Below are positions 62,430 to 64,000 of a stretch of DNA of 64,000 bases, piece after piece. Position 1 is the stretch's first letter. Every line of letters starts with the position of its first letter. The stretch comes from Streptomyces sp. D2-8 (GTDB lineage: Bacteria > Actinomycetota > Actinomycetes > Streptomycetales > Streptomycetaceae). Location of the stretch: the NCBI RefSeq assembly GCF_023184515.1, contig NZ_JAAHBP010000013.1, forward strand, positions 216,140 to 280,139, written 5' to 3'. The position numbers were made by a program, and so were the translations under genes. The notes beneath the pieces were generated by a model. That model was given only the letters and a program-made list of their open reading frames with translations. It was not told where the DNA came from and searched no databases.

Positions 62430-62543
62430 ATGAAGGTCAAGCCGAGCGTCAAGAAGATCTGCGACAAGTGCAGGGTGATCCGCCGTCACGGCCGGGTCAT
62501 GGTCATCTGCGACAACCCGCGCCACAAGCAGCGCCAGGGCTGA
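62430..62543 (+). CDS. rpmJ: 50S ribosomal protein L36, zinc form
   Basis: A 37-residue protein, MKVKPSVKKICDKCRVIRRH continuing to VICDNPRHKQRQG. Three Cys and one His (CDKC, C, H) form the zinc site of the C+ type. The ATG is at 62430. Confidence 0.97.
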   Translation: MKVKPSVKKICDKCRVIRRHGRVMVICDNPRHKQRQG

Positions 62544-62730
62544 CGCACGACCGATCCCTCTGCATTCCTCGCAGGGATTCGCGCGACGCAAGCTGAATAT
62601 GTTCATACGCAGGACCCAGACCCCCGGGTCTGACACCCCCGGTCGGAGGCCGGGGACCCAGTTCGTACCTGGTACGGCGACTGGGAGTCGGTTCTGTGGA
62701 AGACCTCCGTCAAGTAACTGGAGCCATTGA

Positions 62731-63111
62731 ATGGCACGCGTTTCCGGTGTTGACATCCCGCGCGAAAAGCGCGTGGAGATCGCCCTCACCTACGTGTTCG
62801 GCATCGGCCGGACCCTCTCGCAGCAGACGCTGGCCGCCACCGGCGTCGACCCGAACACCCGCGTTCGCGACCTCTCCGAGGAGCAGCTCGTCGCGATCCG
62901 CGAGTACGTCGACAACAACATCAAGACCGAGGGTGACCTCCGTCGCGAGGTTCAGGCCGACATCCGCCGCAAGGTCGAGATCGGCACCTACCAGGGTCTG
63001 CGTCACCGTCGCGGCCTGCCCGTCCGCGGTCAGCGCACCAGCACGAACGCTCGTACCCGCAAGGGCCCGCGTCGCGCCATCGCCGGTAAGAAGAAGCCGG
63101 GCAAGAAGTAG
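62731..63111 (+). CDS. rpsM: 30S ribosomal protein S13
   Basis: A 126-residue head protein contacting the P-site tRNA. MARVSGVDIPREKRVEIALT and the helix-two-turn-helix GLRHRRGLPVRGQRTSTNAR are typical. The 187-base gap before it contains the palindrome AGACCCCCGGGTCT near 62617-62630 but no gene. Confidence 0.97.
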   Translation: MARVSGVDIPREKRVEIALTYVFGIGRTLSQQTLAATGVDPNTRVRDLSEEQLVAIREYVDNNIKTEGDLRREVQADIRRKVEIGTYQGLRHRRGLPVRGQRTSTNARTRKGPRRAIAGKKKPGKK

Positions 63112-63175
63112 TCCTCAGCGGACGCTTATCAGCGGTCTTCGCTGTAGGACCGACCACCTCCCGTAGGAGTTATAG

Positions 63176-63580
63176 ATGCCCCCCAAGGGTCGTCAGGGCG
63201 CTGCCAAGAAGGTGCGCCGCAAGGAAAAGAAGAACGTCGCTCACGGCCACGCGCACATCAAGAGCACGTTCAACAACACGATCGTCTCGATCACGGACCC
63301 CTCGGGCAACGTGATCTCCTGGGCCTCCGCCGGCCACGTCGGCTTCAAGGGCTCGCGCAAGTCCACCCCCTTCGCCGCGCAGATGGCCGCCGAGTCGGCC
63401 GCCCGCCGCGCGCAGGAGCACGGCATGCGCAAGGTGGACGTGTTCGTCAAGGGTCCCGGCTCCGGCCGTGAGACCGCGATCCGCTCCCTCCAGGCCACCG
63501 GCCTCGAGGTCGGCTCGATCCAGGACGTCACGCCGACCCCGCACAACGGCTGCCGTCCGCCGAAGCGCCGCCGCGTCTGA
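63176..63580 (+). CDS. rpsK: 30S ribosomal protein S11
   Basis: A 134-residue platform protein. VAHGHAHIKSTFNNTIVSIT and TPTPHNGCRPPKRRRV are conserved. ATG 63176 follows GTAGGAG. Confidence 0.97.
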   Translation: MPPKGRQGAAKKVRRKEKKNVAHGHAHIKSTFNNTIVSITDPSGNVISWASAGHVGFKGSRKSTPFAAQMAAESAARRAQEHGMRKVDVFVKGPGSGRETAIRSLQATGLEVGSIQDVTPTPHNGCRPPKRRRV

Positions 63581-63623
63581 CCCCTCGGGGCGGGTGTACG
63601 GCCGCTTGTCGGTCTGAGGATTT

Positions 63624-63657
63624 CGGGCGGTATGGCTCTTCGGGGCCATACCGCCCG
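63624..63657 (+). terminator. Hairpin between rpsK and rpoA
   Basis: A perfect 13-bp stem CGGGCGGTATGGC (63624-63636 with 63645-63657) with an 8-base loop containing TTCGG, followed by TACCCTTG. It may attenuate transcription into rpoA. Confidence 0.65.
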
Positions 63658-63744
63658 TACCCTTGTAACTGCAACACAGATCGGGCTGCCGCCCGGTGGC
63701 AAGGGCATCAAATAGTGGGTGCCCCTGACTGAAGGACTCACCAC

Positions 63745-64000
63745 ATGCTGATCGCTCAGCGTCCCTCGTTGACCGAAGAGGTCGTCGACGAATTCCGCTC
63801 CCGGTTCGTGATCGAGCCGCTGGAGCCGGGCTTCGGCTACACCCTCGGCAACTCCCTGCGCCGGACCCTCCTCTCCTCGATCCCGGGTGCGGCGGTCACG
63901 TCCATCCGCATCGACGGCGTGCTGCACGAGTTCACCACCGTGCCGGGCGTCAAGGAGGACGTCACCGACCTGATCCTCAACATCAAGCAGCTGGTCGTCT
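63745..64000 (+). CDS. rpoA: RNA polymerase alpha subunit, 3' end cut off
   Basis: The first 85 codons of alpha. MLIAQRPSLTEEVVDEFRSR, then RFVIEPLEPGFGYTLGNSLR and RTLLSSIPGAAVTSIRIDGV, the conserved dimerisation and beta-contact region of the N-terminal domain. The window ends inside the gene (full length about 340 residues). The ATG at 63745 follows GAAGGACTC. Confidence 0.96.
   Translation, partial: MLIAQRPSLTEEVVDEFRSRFVIEPLEPGFGYTLGNSLRRTLLSSIPGAAVTSIRIDGVLHEFTTVPGVKEDVTDLILNIKQLVV

Overview
This window is chromosomal DNA of a Streptomyces or a very close relative. The base composition is very GC-rich with strong third-position GC bias, many starts are GTG, and rpoB begins with TTG. 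The backbone order also matches what I recall of Streptomyces chromosomes: htpX, yajQ, tRNA-Tyr, tRNA-Thr, tRNA-Met, rpmG, a hadAB-like pair, murB, add, aspC, tRNA-Trp, secE, nusG, rplK-rplA, rplJ-rplL, rpoB-rpoC, rpsL-rpsG-fusA-tuf, and the S10-spc-alpha ribosomal clusters. No insertion sequence, integrase, CRISPR array or rRNA gene was seen.

Layout. 1-9.7 kb is accessory-rich. It holds a truncated htpX, an APC permease, yajQ, tRNA-Tyr, a CAP-domain gene, a Rox-like rifamycin monooxygenase preceded by an apparent rifamycin-associated element, the wreck of a carboxypeptidase-regulatory-like gene whose two halves lie on opposite strands, an SDR-like protein and an amidohydrolase that seems to have lost its catalytic residues. 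9.9-18.2 kb holds tRNAs, rpmG, the hydratase pair, a TetR/MFS efflux pair with matching operators, and murB, add and aspC. 18.2-36.8 kb is the core expression block (SecE, NusG, L11, L1, a lipoprotein, L10, L7/L12, RNA polymerase beta and beta', S12, S7, EF-G, EF-Tu).

36.9-48.6 kb is an accessory island between tuf and rpsJ. It contains a CmtR-like metal sensor with a CDF exporter and a WhiJ-type cluster (RsbW-like ATPase, XRE/DUF5753 regulator, DUF397). It also contains a collapsed S41 peptidase and a type VII-secretion-type Rhs polymorphic-toxin locus with two immunity-like genes, a possible PsbP/DcrB-fold partner and a frameshifted gene. The Rhs protein appears to have lost its toxin tip.

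48.9-64 kb is the ribosomal protein supercluster rpsJ to rpsK, with secY, adk, map, infA and rpmJ, ending inside rpoA. Many of its genes overlap by 1-4 bases, which suggests translational coupling. Long perfect hairpins without U-tracts interrupt it at several junctions.

How the parts fit. Most of the window makes the transcription, translation and secretion machinery. Two accessory themes stand out: defence against antibiotics and metals (Rox, TetR/MFS, CmtR/CDF), with an RNA polymerase beta subunit whose rifampicin pocket looks fully sensitive, and contact-dependent competition (the Rhs locus).
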